Shown here one piece after another: positions 33,052 to 43,826 of a stretch of 64,000 nucleotides of DNA. The translations under genes were made by a program, and so were the position numbers. The notes beneath the pieces are model-generated. The model had not been told where the DNA came from and made no database searches. It was given only the letters and a program-made list of their open reading frames with translations. The DNA is taken from contig NGZR01000001.1 of NCBI GenBank assembly GCA_002197995.1, positions 13,845,501 to 13,909,500 of the forward strand, given 5' to 3'. This stretch comes from Gaeumannomyces sp. JS-464. Its lineage: Eukaryota > Ascomycota > Sordariomycetes > Magnaporthales > Magnaporthaceae. Each line of letters starts with the position of its first letter. Positions within the stretch are counted from its first letter, which is position 1.

Positions 33052-34887
33052 ATGGGCGAGGATCCCCAGACCCGCGCTTACCGGCACTACCTCGCGTATC
33101 TCGGGATCCCCTACGCCATCCCCGCCCGGTCCCCGGTTGGCGAAGTGGACGGCGGCGAGGCCCAGGTCGCCGACCGTAAGACTGCCGCCACTGCCGACGG
33201 CAACAGCGAGGATGATAACGAGGTGGAGGGCCTTGGAAACGAGGCAGGCATCAATCAACTGCGACAGAAGCTCGTAAGTCCAGCCATTCCATATGGTTCA
33301 ATCCAGAAACACGCTTTCTTTACCTTTCCACTTCCATCTACCCTCCCAGCCTTCAAAGCTTCCTGCCCTCTTGCCTCCTATCCCGCCATTGGGGTACTTC
33401 CTAGGCGTAAAATTTCGTTGCAGGGGCGGCGCGCAATACCAGTTGCAACCAAGACTTTGCTAGCTTTCTTTTCGCCTTTCTGTCTACCTAGTTGTTCAAC
33501 GGGTAGCGCCCATATCTACTTCGATAATCAAGCCTCCCGAGCGCTTCGGGCGCCAACGGGTAGGTGTTGAATAGGAAGAACCCCAGCCGTCCTCTGTGCG
33601 TGGCTCGGCCAGTTTCGCCCCCGATGGTGTTTATACCCGGCAAGCATGGCCCGGCTCGCAATCCCCCCTGCTGCGACGCGACCTCGAGAGAAGAAGCGCT
33701 GGCAGACCATGGACCATCTCCCATTTTGGCAGGGAGCCCCAGGATCATGGGAAGTCTTGGACCATTGCCATTTTGGAGGCAGCTCGGATCTCAGACAGTG
33801 GTACTCCTTTGGGGTGCCCGTCCGGTGCGGACCTTCTCAAGACGACTGTCCCATGATGTCTGTATGGCTATAACCGATGCCTTGGCAGGGCAGAGCAACT
33901 CAGGGGGTCCGTCGCCTTGCTTGTCGGGTATGAGTGCGCAACACACCGGAAAGGAACATCTACAATCCACCCGGGACCAGCATCGCCGTAAAACCCGGTG
34001 CTGAGGGGACATGCGGGAGTGGATGCAAGAGAGCAGGGAGACTTCCACAACAATCACGGATCGCGCGCTTTTTGGACTTACTCAGTAGGGTCTCCCCGCT
34101 GACTGGATTGTGTTCGCCCACCAAACAGAAGAAGGATGCCACTCAATACAAGAAAGAGCTCGAGAAGGCCACCAACGACCTCAAGGCCACGTATGACAAG
34201 CACGCCAAGTTAATTTCGAGCGTGAAGAAGGCGGTCGAAATCCTCGAGGCGCAAGGGGAGCGAGGCGGCCCGCTCGACAAAGTACTTTCTGCCACTCTCA
34301 CTCTGATCCATGATCACGACACTTTCCAGCAGAAGGAGTTCGAGAAGCTGGACATAAAGGTTCATCAACAGCTGGCCCAGGACATTGATGCCATGATGAA
34401 TCCTTCCTTCAGCGACGGGCGCACCCAGATGCGCCGCGCGACCGTCAATGCCGTTTCCGAACTGAAAGATCTGGTCGACTCCATGGCCCAAAAGAACCAA
34501 GTCATGAAGGAGGATTTCTTTCGGCTGGGGGATCGGCTGGGAGGCAAGCTGTACGCCAAGCTGCGCGAGGATCTGCGTGAGGAACTGCGCGTGGAGCTGA
34601 AGAAAGAGCTTCACGGCAGGCTGCATCGGGTGGAAGCTGGCCTGGACGGCAAGATCCGTCAGCATCAGGCTGGCCTGGCGCGGGTTGAGGAGGACCACTC
34701 CAAGCGCATCCTCGCCCTGGAGAGCCGCGCGGTTCTCCAAATGGAGCGCCAACTCTGGAACGACTGCCGCCTGGACGACCTCGAGGAGGCCACCAATCGT
34801 GAGACCGATCGCAAGCTTCGTCAACCCGCTCCCCTCTATCTCCTTTTCTGTGCCCCATTTCAACAATGGCAGTTTTACTCACGGTGA
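33052..34887 (+). CDS. Coiled-coil protein of unknown function
   Basis: Exon 1 (33052-33273) starts MGEDPQTRAYRHYLAYLG in the context ATCACCATGG and ends LGNEAGINQLRQKL before GTAAGT. An acceptor at 34127-34128 joins in frame to exon 2 (34129 on), giving KKDATQYKKELEKATNDL. The intron would be 855 bases, unusually long for a fungus. Exon 2 is almost entirely heptad-like helix with charged residues: ATYDKHAKLISSVKKAVEIL, LREDLREELRVELKKELHGR and EDHSKRILALESRAVLQM. No signal peptide or membrane segment. The first in-frame stop is at 34885-34887, but a GTGAGA donor near 34799 with acceptor near 34892 suggests another intron, so the C terminus is uncertain. Probably a cytosolic or nuclear structural or adaptor protein; no family recognised. 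Confidence 0.6.
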
Positions 34888-35707
34888 TAGCATTACAGTA
34901 GCTGGGCAGCCTGCGCCAGGACATCTAGGCGCCATTCGGAGGATATTTTGCCTTGTGAGCAGGGCCATAACGGCAATGCAGTTTCCATGCATCGCCCAGA
35001 GTCGGGCAGCAAGGTGGAATATCTTTTGGCTTTTTTTCTTTTTTCTTCTTCTTTCGTTTGCCAGAGAGTACGGGCCAGGCACCAGCTGCCTTCATGGTCG
35101 TTTTCTTTTGATAAATAGCCGGAGTTTGGCGCTATGTTAGATACCCGTGATAAAAATAATGTGTTCATATGTAAAAGCCTGAAGCAAGCCGAAGTATGTG
35201 ATGCGTGTTGAAAGATGGAAACCAAGCTGGAAGTGCCTAATGCCAAACAGCTTGGCCAACCCCCACCCCTGCCCATAGGCATACACCACGCTACTCTTGC
35301 AGGCTTGACTAGAATGCAGTGGTTGGCCCGTTGGAGGTTCGGCCTTCCGAACAGAGTGTGTATGTGGAGATGACGACCTTGTTGGGCGCCTTCGGCTTGC
35401 AGGTTTGTTCAGGTAGGGTATGATATCGGCACTTGTGTTGAGAGAATTGGTGGCTCGCGATAGAATATTTGGTCTGGAAGCATTTAGACAGGACGTCGCA
35501 ACTGTGGATTTGAAGGATTTGGTCGATGGTGTTATTTAATTATACACTAGTCACATTGGGCATTCCATCTTGGCATATAATTAAACCAAAACTTCACATT
35601 CTTTCCAAAAGAAAGGCGAAATATACGAAAACACCTCAGCCTTATGACCTCTGTCATTTCCTCCAAGAGTCGGGCATACTCTAGTCTTGTCGGGCCGCCT
35701 CCTTAAG
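34888..35707. other. Intergenic
   Basis: Probable 3' ends of the two converging genes. It includes a T/C-rich run (35030-35060). No gene recognised. Confidence 0.45.
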
Positions 35708-36037
35708 TCAATGTCCATACCGCGGCTTGTGTGGGCAGATGTCGACGACAATGCGGCCGTGGATGCTGCACGTGATGGGCCCCGGGCAGCCATCGCGCAT
35801 GCTATTCATGTCGGCCGCCTTGGCGACGAGGTGGTCGGGGTTGAAGCACCCGCGGGCGTCACGGAGGTGCGAGATGCGGAGGCCGGTTGGGTGGCAGCCG
35901 GTGTTGGCAACCAAGGAGACGACGTGGATCAGAAGGCAGTCATTTCGCGCCGGTACAGGAAGAGCCGGGGGAATTGGGGCATCAGGATGGTGTTCCATTG
36001 GGAGTGGTGGTGCCGGAATGCAAGCCCTGGAACCCAT
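35708..36037 (-). CDS. His-Me finger (HNH-like) zinc-binding-loop protein
   Basis: A 109-residue frame from ATG 36037. The central part, ISHLRDARGCFNPDHLVAKA followed by ADMNSMRDGC, fits the zinc-binding loop of homing-endonuclease-like proteins (zf-His_Me_endon): a His followed by Cys-x-Asn-Pro-Asp-His-Leu, then NxxR and another Cys. The C-terminal part has further Cys/His residues (ITCSIHGRIVVDICPHKP) that would complete the second zinc site. Fungal genomes carry many such proteins, often in variable gene sets; some may be nucleases. The N-terminal 30 residues are Pro-rich and may be untranslated or follow an unseen intron. Activity is not shown. Confidence 0.55.
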   Translation of the reverse strand: MGSRACIPAPPLPMEHHPDAPIPPALPVPARNDCLLIHVVSLVANTGCHPTGLRISHLRDARGCFNPDHLVAKAADMNSMRDGCPGPITCSIHGRIVVDICPHKPRYGH

Positions 36038-37738
36038 GGACTAAGCCCGAGGGCCGAGAGAGAGCGTTGGGGGCGTTGACAAAGTCTAATCAAAAAAAGA
36101 AATGAAAAAAAAGGTGAGGTGATGCAGCGGCAGAAACGGACATGCGCACCAGACGTTGCTGACGCCCAAGGACGGGGGGCCGCATCAGAAGGGAAGACCT
36201 GTATGCCGAATGCCGTTGCTGACTGCTGACTACTGGCATACCGAGCAGCTCCTGCCCAGGCGATCCCAGGCGTCAGTGGCCCACGCATTCGTGATGTATG
36301 TACGCCAATGTATGGGCAGGTTTTCAGGTCGGTCTACGATTCTTGCCTCAGTCGGGGCGGCCGTCTGTGCCCCAGCAGCCCATCCACATCGGCGCAACCT
36401 TGTTCCTCCACCGTCCCATCTCTGCCGGCCGCGCCGCCCGAGAGACAGAGGGCCCGCGGTCGGACCCAGCGTCTTGACAGGGACGTTCCTAGTTCCCTGG
36501 ACGCCCGAGACTTCGGGCCTGGGGGCTTGGATGTCTATTTTTGACAGCCAACGATGCGAAGCAGAAGCCAACATCGGACTGGGCCACCAGCAAGGCCGGC
36601 CGGAGTTGACGGCCTACGTCCTGTCATGGCTCTCTGGCTCCTGGCCGTCCGACCATTCGACGGCGACGGGGATGAGAAGATAACATCCGAACTTGGGTCG
36701 CAAAGTCTCAGCCAGGCTGAACTTTGAGAACACGAAAGCCGCAGAGGCTGCAGCGGGCCAGACCCACGTTATTAATAAGGCGCGTGGCAGCCCAAGATGC
36801 AAGCACCAGCGGGGGCGTCATACGCCAACCGCCAGCAGACCCAGACAAGCACCTGCCTCTGATGTCTCACCTGCATGCGCATGCTTTGAAGCGGTGCTAG
36901 CTGTCTTGGAAGTTCTAGATTCTATTTCGGGCCTCGTCGTTGTTTGTTTTTCCGGAGAGACTCGGTGCCAGCAGCCGCCCACCCCTGTGATGATGCATCT
37001 GTTGACACCCGCCGGCTGGCAGGGCGGCGGAGCGGACGCCTTACCATTAAAGCCGGGATACTATTCAGCTAGTCGAGAGATCGGTGGGCCATCATTACGT
37101 TCTAGCGCTAGCCCTGTAGGCAGAAGAGGCACAGAAGATGGGCTGCCCCTGTTGGAGTCGGGTGGCGCCGTGCTCCCCACCGCGGTCTCGGAGACACGAC
37201 GGCCAGGCCAGAGCCCAGACACCGGAGGAGGACGGTTTAGATCTGCGTCCGTCCACCTTTAGGATCAGTCTCGGCAAGGACGGCAGTCTGAGGGGGACTG
37301 CTATCACGCGCACTGGCAGTGGCAGGTCTCTCGTTTCCGGATTCGTTCCCATCCAAAATGCGACTACTCACCGCCGCTGCCACCCTCCTGCTCCCGCATC
37401 CGTCCGTCCGTCCGTCCATCGGTTTATAAGCACCAGCTGGCTTGTTCCCCCATCGCTAGTCAGGGCCACGGATCTTTGTCCTGATCTTTTTTCGACACTT
37501 ACAAATCGTCATCTTGCCCTATCCCTCGTTCCACCTCGTTCGCTCCCCTCTCCCTTTTTTCTTTCACTTTGCTATTAGTATTTTTATCACACCGCTCGCT
37601 AGAAACAGGGAGAGGCGGTGCTTCTTTCGCTACATATTTCCTTTCATACCCCAACAAAGAGACCAGAAGCCCCTCGTTACTTCAGTCTTCCCAGCCTCCA
37701 GTCAAGACAGGACGAGCCCCCACACCAGAGCAGCCACC
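36038..37738. other. Intergenic, divergent between His-Me finger and peroxidase genes
   Basis: About 1.7 kb. The last 300 bases are pyrimidine-rich (CTTTTTTCTTTCAC type), as expected for the peroxidase leader, and include a short CCGT repeat at 37399-37416. No other gene recognised. Confidence 0.45.
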
Positions 37739-39052
37739 ATGCGCCAATCAGTCCTGGCAAAGGCACTGCTGGCCTTGGTAGCAGGTAGGGGCGCCCTAGT
37801 ACAGCCGGCCCTGGCGCACCCGGGCTTCAAAAACCTGCTGCGGGAGATCCAGGACCGCGCGGCGGACGACAGCTCTCAAGGCGAGGGGCAGCTCCTGCTG
37901 GACTCGACGGCGCTGATCGGCGACCTGGTGAAGACGCCCGAGGCCGCGCTGTCGCCTGTGGGGCGCTCGATCCGCAACATCCTCACCACCCCCATAGGCG
38001 GCGAGCCGGCCGAGAGCGCCGACTCGTACCAGGACGTCGACAACCTGCCGGAGCGCGCGTCGCCCGAGTGCAAGGGCGACCCCTGCTGCGCGTACCGGCA
38101 CGTGTCGGCCGCCATGAGCGAGGCCTTTGTCAAGGGCGACGGCGAGTGCAACTCACTGGCCCGCCAGGCCATCCGGCTCGGCTTCCACGACGCCGCCGCC
38201 TGGAGCGCGTCCATGGGGTCCGTGGGCGGCGCCGACGGGTCCATCGTGCTGGCGCCGGACGAGATCAGGCGCCACGACAACAAGGGCCTCGAGGAAATGG
38301 TCGCGCAGTACAAGCAGTGGTTCTCCAAGTTCAAGGCTGACGGCGTCGGCATGGCCGACCTGGTCCAGTTCGGCGCCGCCCACGCCACCGTGACGTGCCC
38401 CCTGGGCCCCCGCGTGCGCTTCTTCATCGGGCGCAAGGACTCGAACAAGGCCGCGCCCGACGGCTTGCTGCCGCCCGTGGACGCCAGCGCCGACTTCAAC
38501 ATCAAGCTGTTCCAGGACAAGACGATCCAGCCCAACGGCCTGGCGGCGCTGATCGGCGCGCACACGACCAGCCGCCAGCGGTTCGTGGACCCGTCGCGCG
38601 CCGGCGACCCGCAGGACAGCACTCCCGGGACCTGGGACACGCTCTACTACCGGCAGACGGTCGCCGCGGCCGCGGGCAAGGACCTCGACGGCATCGAGAG
38701 CGCCAACAACAATAACAGCAGCAGCAGCAGCAGCAGCAACAACAACAACAAGCAGCAAAGGCGGGGTGCCGCCGCCAACGCCACCAGCGGCTACGACCGG
38801 CACGGTGGCAAGGGCGGCGGCGGCGAGAACGTGTTTGTGTTCCCGAGCGACCTCAAGATCGCCGTGGACCAGCGCACGGCGGGCGCGTTCCGCGGCTTCG
38901 CGGCGGGCAACGGCCAGCGCGTGTGGAACGCGGCGTTTGCGCGCGAGGCGGTGCGCCTGAGCCTGCTGGGCGTCGGCAACATCAACGACATGACTGAGTG
39001 CACGCGCGCGCTGCCGCCGGCGCGGGGTCAGGAGTACGACAGGCGCAGGTGA
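37739..39052 (+). CDS. Class II (fungal secreted) heme peroxidase
   Basis: Single exon, 437 residues, from ATG 37739 in ideal context (GCAGCCACCATG). Signal peptide MRQSVLAKALLALVAG... to about ALAH. The peroxidase domain starts at SPECKGDPCCAYRHVSAAMS (about residue 102). The distal heme pocket is ARQAIRLGFHDAAAW (Arg and His that activate H2O2, with the Asp for calcium), followed by GGADGSIV. The proximal heme ligand lies in LAALIGAHTTSRQRF. Cysteines support several disulfides. Unlike lignin or manganese peroxidases, a low-complexity Asn/Ser/Gln stretch (38703-38760) is inserted before the C-terminal part, and there are no obvious Mn ligands, so it fits the ascomycete generic peroxidases. 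Oxidises small phenolics outside the cell. The frame is intact. Confidence 0.88.
   Translation: MRQSVLAKALLALVAGRGALVQPALAHPGFKNLLREIQDRAADDSSQGEGQLLLDSTALIGDLVKTPEAALSPVGRSIRNILTTPIGGEPAESADSYQDVDNLPERASPECKGDPCCAYRHVSAAMSEAFVKGDGECNSLARQAIRLGFHDAAAWSASMGSVGGADGSIVLAPDEIRRHDNKGLEEMVAQYKQWFSKFKADGVGMADLVQFGAAHATVTCPLGPRVRFFIGRKDSNKAAPDGLLPPVDASADFNIKLFQDKTIQPNGLAALIGAHTTSRQRFVDPSRAGDPQDSTPGTWDTLYYRQTVAAAAGKDLDGIESANNNNSSSSSSSNNNNKQQRRGAAANATSGYDRHGGKGGGGENVFVFPSDLKIAVDQRTAGAFRGFAAGNGQRVWNAAFAREAVRLSLLGVGNINDMTECTRALPPARGQEYDRRR
38703..38760 (+). repeat. Coding trinucleotide repeat (AAC/AGC) in the peroxidase
   Basis: AAC and AGC/CAG repeats encode NNNNSSSSSSSNNNNKQQ. It lies between the proximal-His region and the C-terminal segment; such tracts often vary in length between strains. 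Confidence 0.9.
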
Positions 39053-40596
39053 CGGAGGCCAACTTTTTTGCTGTGTCGTTGAGGTTTCCTTTACGTCGTC
39101 GCACCTTTTCTCTTTTCTCTTTGTCGGCTGTTGCTTTTGTCTTGCGTAGACGGTGGCGCCTTGTGTGCGTGTACGAGTAGGATGCGGTACGTAGGTCTTT
39201 GGCTGCTGTCGCTGGCTGATTGTGCCGTCATCGGGGAACTTGGCAAGGGGTGCTTGTGACCGATGGGTGCTGACGGCAGGCCAAGGAGCAGAAGACAAGA
39301 TTGAGATACTTCAGATGTAATAATATGACAAGCTTTGCGTTTGCCCCTTGCGCCGAAAGCGGTGAGATCAGAGACCGGTGCATGCCCCTGCTGAACATCG
39401 GCTCATCAGGCAAACCTTATCACTAATGTCCAGTCTTGCACTCGTTTGTATCTTTCCCTGTCACTTTGGGGTCAAACCAATGCCGGCGTATGTACAACCA
39501 ATTTGTCACCTTGTCTGGCTCCCCTTACTCGCATAACCCAACGCGTTGCCGCGTCCGTGTACAGCATTTCCTTCATTGGTCTGGAATTATTCTTCTCCAG
39601 GAGTCACGGATTCCCACACTAGAGCTACCGACAACGAATACATGATCAAAGACTTTGTGATGGAGGAAAATAAAAACTAATTAAAACCTTCCACCATGTC
39701 TCCTGTCATTTTCAAATGTGGCAATGGTTCCCCCAAAACAACTCCTCGACCTTCCCAAAAGCAGATATGAACCGAACGTCTGCTCGAGGAAAATGATGTC
39801 GACTCAAAGAGAAAAAAGAGAGAAGCGAGTAGGACGATCTCAGCTACAGAGAATTTCCCTAAGCTTGTCAAACCCGAGGAGTAGCCTCAAGGAGTTTGAG
39901 CGAGGACGGGTCTCTACGTTCTGTATCGGTTTTTCATAATACGAGGGCCAGTAGCTTAGACCCCGTCACCCAGCGAATCGAACACTCAGCCTCTAACATT
40001 GTCGACGCGGGAGGTTACAATTATCAATGCTAAGCTAATTGCAACTTTTAAACCTGTTGGGCTGATAGACTATTTGGGCTAACAGTTGCGTCCAGGCTAT
40101 CTTCAAAACAGTTGAATAACCCCGCGAAATATTCGGCTCGTGCACCATTCCAACGAGCAACCGACCCCAGTGTCAGGTTCAAGTGACTTGAGGAGCTACA
40201 CAAACGCGCTCCATCAATCACGCTGTGCAACCGTCACTGCCGTATGACTGGGATCACTGTGCGTTGCTCTATGATGGGTGTGTAGCCAAAGCTCATCCAC
40301 CGGATCAATCAACTCCTGCCATGCGTATTCGCTTCCCTCTCGTGGTCACTGTTCCTTTTGTGTCACTCCCTCGGGTTGCATTGGTGCTTCGTCAAGAATA
40401 ATTGCAATATTGTGCTGTCATCGGGGACAGCCACAATGCAAACTGAGCACATTCAAGCGTAGCGGCCGCTTGAATGTTCCGCGAGATCGACCTTTAAGAA
40501 GGCTTGGCGCCGTGTGCCGCGCTGGGAGGTTTGAAGTCTGGCAGCTATTTTTCCGTCCCTAAACCAAATATCCCCGCAGGCATCACCCAAACCATC
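39053..40596. other. Intergenic, 1.5 kb
   Basis: The peroxidase 3' region followed by AT-richer sequence. A weak tRNA-like stretch near 39990-40080 was considered and rejected. No gene recognised. Confidence 0.45.
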
Positions 40597-41337
40597 ATGG
40601 ACGACACATGGACCTCGTCCCCGGCCGTCCTGGCCCTGGCCGACCGCATCATCGACAGCTACCGCGACCACCCCACCCGCTCCTCCATCACCTTCACCGA
40701 CGACGCCGCGGCCGAGCACGAGCCCATCCAGCGGCGCAGCTACACGCTCGAGCTGCGCTGCGGCCTGGTCCTCGAGCACCGCTTCGACCCGGCCGCGGAG
40801 GGACCCAAGGGCCGGTCCGTAACCTTCAGCCCGGCCGGCTGGCTCCGGCTGCACGAGAACGACGACGGCGACGACGACGAGGCCGCCCCGGAGCGCCTCC
40901 CGCTGCGCGCCGAGCTCGACATCGACCGCGCCAGCAGGCGCGACGTCTACGCCGAGGACGCGGGGCGCTGCCCCGTGGCCCTCTGGCACCGCGGCCCCAC
41001 GCGCCGGCCGGGCGAGGAGGTGCCCGAGGGCCCGCGCGTCGAGGTGCAGCGCGAGGAGCTGGACAGCTCGTTTGCCGAGATCCTGATCCGCCTCGACCTG
41101 TGGGCCTGCCAGCCGCCCGAGGTCAAGAAGCTGCCCATGTGGCGGCTCGAGGGGATACTAATGTCTTTTGTTCTGTTTATGCACCCGCGCGTCGTTAGGG
41201 TGAGGGCCGTCGTCAACGACCCAAGCATCCGCAACACCGGCAAGTTCAATCATGACTGGGGACTCCCTGAGGAGACCGTAGTGCAGAGTCTGGAATGGCT
41301 CCAGTCGGCCATGGCATGCCTCCCTATTTTACCTTAG
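40597..41337 (+). CDS. Hypothetical protein, 246 residues
   Basis: Single-exon frame from ATG 40597 (MDDTWTSSPAVLALADRIID, context CATCATGG); earlier in-frame codons have no ATG. The product is acidic in the first half: SYTLELRCGLVLEHRFDPAA, then an Asp-rich turn (ENDDGDDDEAAPERLP). The second half is helical, with LDSSFAEILIRLDLWACQPP and PEETVVQSLEWLQSAMACLP. The codon use is strongly GC3-biased and the frame intact, which supports a real gene. No signal peptide, no membrane helix and no family recognised. It lies 157 bases from the converging DUF2264 gene. Confidence 0.6.
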   Translation: MDDTWTSSPAVLALADRIIDSYRDHPTRSSITFTDDAAAEHEPIQRRSYTLELRCGLVLEHRFDPAAEGPKGRSVTFSPAGWLRLHENDDGDDDEAAPERLPLRAELDIDRASRRDVYAEDAGRCPVALWHRGPTRRPGEEVPEGPRVEVQREELDSSFAEILIRLDLWACQPPEVKKLPMWRLEGILMSFVLFMHPRVVRVRAVVNDPSIRNTGKFNHDWGLPEETVVQSLEWLQSAMACLPILP

Positions 41338-41494
41338 CCCGAGGAGAGCTGCCATAGTCCGTCAGTCAAGCCCTAAAAACCTATCAGATTATCTGTTTCC
41401 AATCCTCGGTGCACTGTTCCCAAGTGCATTTGTAGCTACCCAACTTTCAGAATGATCCAACGCAAGCGGAGGTGGGAACCCGTTTGACAGCCTG

Positions 41495-43826
41495 CTAGCC
41501 GACTTGACGTAGATAGTCGAGTGAGACAATTGGGGGTCTGTTCCACATCTCCAGCATCTGCCGAAGAGTCGCCGCGCCGTTCTGGACTGCAAACACGGCT
41601 GTAATAAACCTTGTGACCTCAGCACCCGCCCCAAAGTCGAGCGAATGCTGGACGCAGGGGATCAAGGTCCGCGGAACCATCAGGTTACTGTTGGAGTGTC
41701 CCTTGATGATTTTCGCCACGCCCCGCGCCGCCTCCGGCCTGTTCCCTCCGTCTCCAGCTGATCCTTCTGCTTCTGCCTCGGCCGCCACCGCGGTCAGGTG
41801 AAGCACGCCGCTGGCTCCAGACTCGGAGATGACGAGGCTGCCCCCTCCAGCAATCCACCATCCCTCAGGAACCTCCTCGTCGTCGGATCGAGTTGGGAAC
41901 TCTGAGCCGCAGGGGCTCTCGTAGATCGCCGCACCCTGCGCCGTCTGCGCTGACGCCGCAAATCCCCCGTCCGCGAAGCGGATCGTCCCCAATCTGGCTG
42001 GGCTGTTGCCGCTGCCGCCCCAGCGCACCTCGTGCATCCGTACGTGCCAGCCGGGCCACCTGTTCTGCGAGGGCGGCAGCAGCGTCGTACGGACCTCGAG
42101 CCCGAGGAACCCCCACGGGCGCCAGGTGCTGGATATTGCTGTCAAGGCCTCGGTCCCGGTTACGACGGCCGGGGCTTCCATGGTCGTGGGGACGTCGGTG
42201 GTGCTCGTCGGTGGCACCAGAATCTGCTTCGTTTCCACATCGAAGGGCTCGAAGCGGGCATCCACGAGTCGCGTCGTCGATGCTTACGCACAGGGTGCTG
42301 TCGGCGCCGACGTGGTGCAGCATCGTGCCGACGGGCACGCTGAAGCCGAACGATGACGAGTAGGCGAACTTGCAGTACTTGGCCTCCTTTCCCTTGTGGT
42401 ACACCTGGTGGACTGCCCGGACGACAGCAGGAAGTGATGCTCTGGGGTGCTACACATAATGTGTCGCGGCGCCTTGAGGAAGTCAAGGGCCGGAGGAGGG
42501 ATCTGTGATGATAAAGCCGTTTGAGACGGGTCAAGGGGTGTGGGAGCTCCTCGCTCGTCCAGAAGGGGTGATCTTCGGGGATACCCAGCGCAACGAACGG
42601 CTTCAGGCACCAGTAGACGGATTGGGGAGAGTTGTAATCCTCGGACATGTACATGTTCCCATCTAAACAGGCAGGGACGCCTCAGTTAGCGTGTTCGCGC
42701 GCAGAGGCAGGCGTAGAAAACCAGAGGTTTGGGATTTAGGTAGCTCACAGGTGAAGCCGATATTCATGGTCCCGTCCGTGTTGAAGATGTGCGGCTTCGC
42801 AGCCCACCAGCGTAGATGTCGCATCAGGAGCCCTTGACGGTTCCCCAGCTGTCGAGCGGCGCGGCGAGCTCGACATCAGCCAGCGCCACGGCCGACCAGA
42901 AGGCAGCGAAGGCGAACCTGTAGGTGAGGCTCCTCCCAAAAGGGATTGCAGCCCCTAGGGAACGAATCAGGCCTGTTTATCGCGAAGGGAAGGCATGCGG
43001 ATACGCTGAGGGAACACTCACCGTCAGGGGCAAAGTATCTCCAAAAACCACTGGCAAAAGCCCGGGGCCCGTCCTTGTAGCGACCGACCCTCTCCGGGTC
43101 GGCCATGGCGCCGGCGTAGCGGACATAGAGCAGCTGCGAGAGCTGGATGGCAAAGCTGCCGGAGTAGTAGTCGACCTGCTTCCGCCCGTCGCACCAGGCT
43201 CCGTCGCTGGACCAGCCGTCGCAGATGTAGAAGGAGTCGAGCAGGGCCAGGTCGTCGTCCACCGCCTGCTGCACCTCGGCGCGCGGCACGCCGAGGACGT
43301 TGACGAGGGCCAGGTTCACAAAGACGCGGAACCAGCGCCAGTTGTTGCGGCCCATGTCGCGGCCGTTGATCTGCCGCAGCCAGGCGACGAGTCGGTCGCG
43401 ACGGGGACCCGCGGGAGGCGCTAGGGCCCCGGGCGAGACGAGCAGCGCGTAGGCGACCGACTCCATCTCGACCATGCGCTGGTCGAAAGAGAGCACGTCG
43501 CCCCAGTACTCGGGCGACGAGGGGTCGGTGCCCGCGTCGAGCCCCGAGATCCACGTGTCGAGACCGATGTCGGCGGCCGCGGTGGAGGCCTCGGCTCCGG
43601 CCAGGCGGTCGTTGAGCAGGCTGGCGACAACCCACAGCGGGCGGGCAAAGCCCTCCAGCTGCGCGGCCGTCTCGCTGAAGCTGGTGCCCGTCGCAGCTGT
43701 GAGCTTGATGCGGGCCCCTGCCGCGGACTTGTACGGCCGTAGTGGCCGGAGGAGGGACGAGCCCGCATGCGCAAGGTCCGAGCGGGTCTTGAAGGGGTTA
43801 TCGGAGAAGCCTCTGAGCTCTGGCAT
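41495..43826 (-). CDS. DUF2264 family protein (probable intracellular glycoside hydrolase)
   Basis: Three exons: 43826-43022, 42954-42749 and 42662-41495, with clean GTGAGT/GTGAGC donors. The N-terminal half is an all-helical toroid typical of PF10022: [72 protein letters not shown] and [17 protein letters not shown] beta-rich C-terminal domain follows ([21 protein letters not shown]). No signal peptide. From memory, DUF2264 has been linked to CAZy family GH154 (exo-beta-glucuronidase); this should be checked. Three one-base breaks occur in exon 3, near 42535 (C run), 42410 and 42268. A TATA-like TATATATA lies at 43845-43852, very close to the ATG. Divergent from the GH88 gene. Confidence 0.82.

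Noticed and set aside
39985..40085. tR​NA-like stretch on the minus strand with A-box-like TAGCTTAGC and B-box-like GTTCGATTC
   Set aside because: The acceptor stem does not pair, the T stem is only four pairs with a GU, and no proper anticodon loop with T33 can be drawn.
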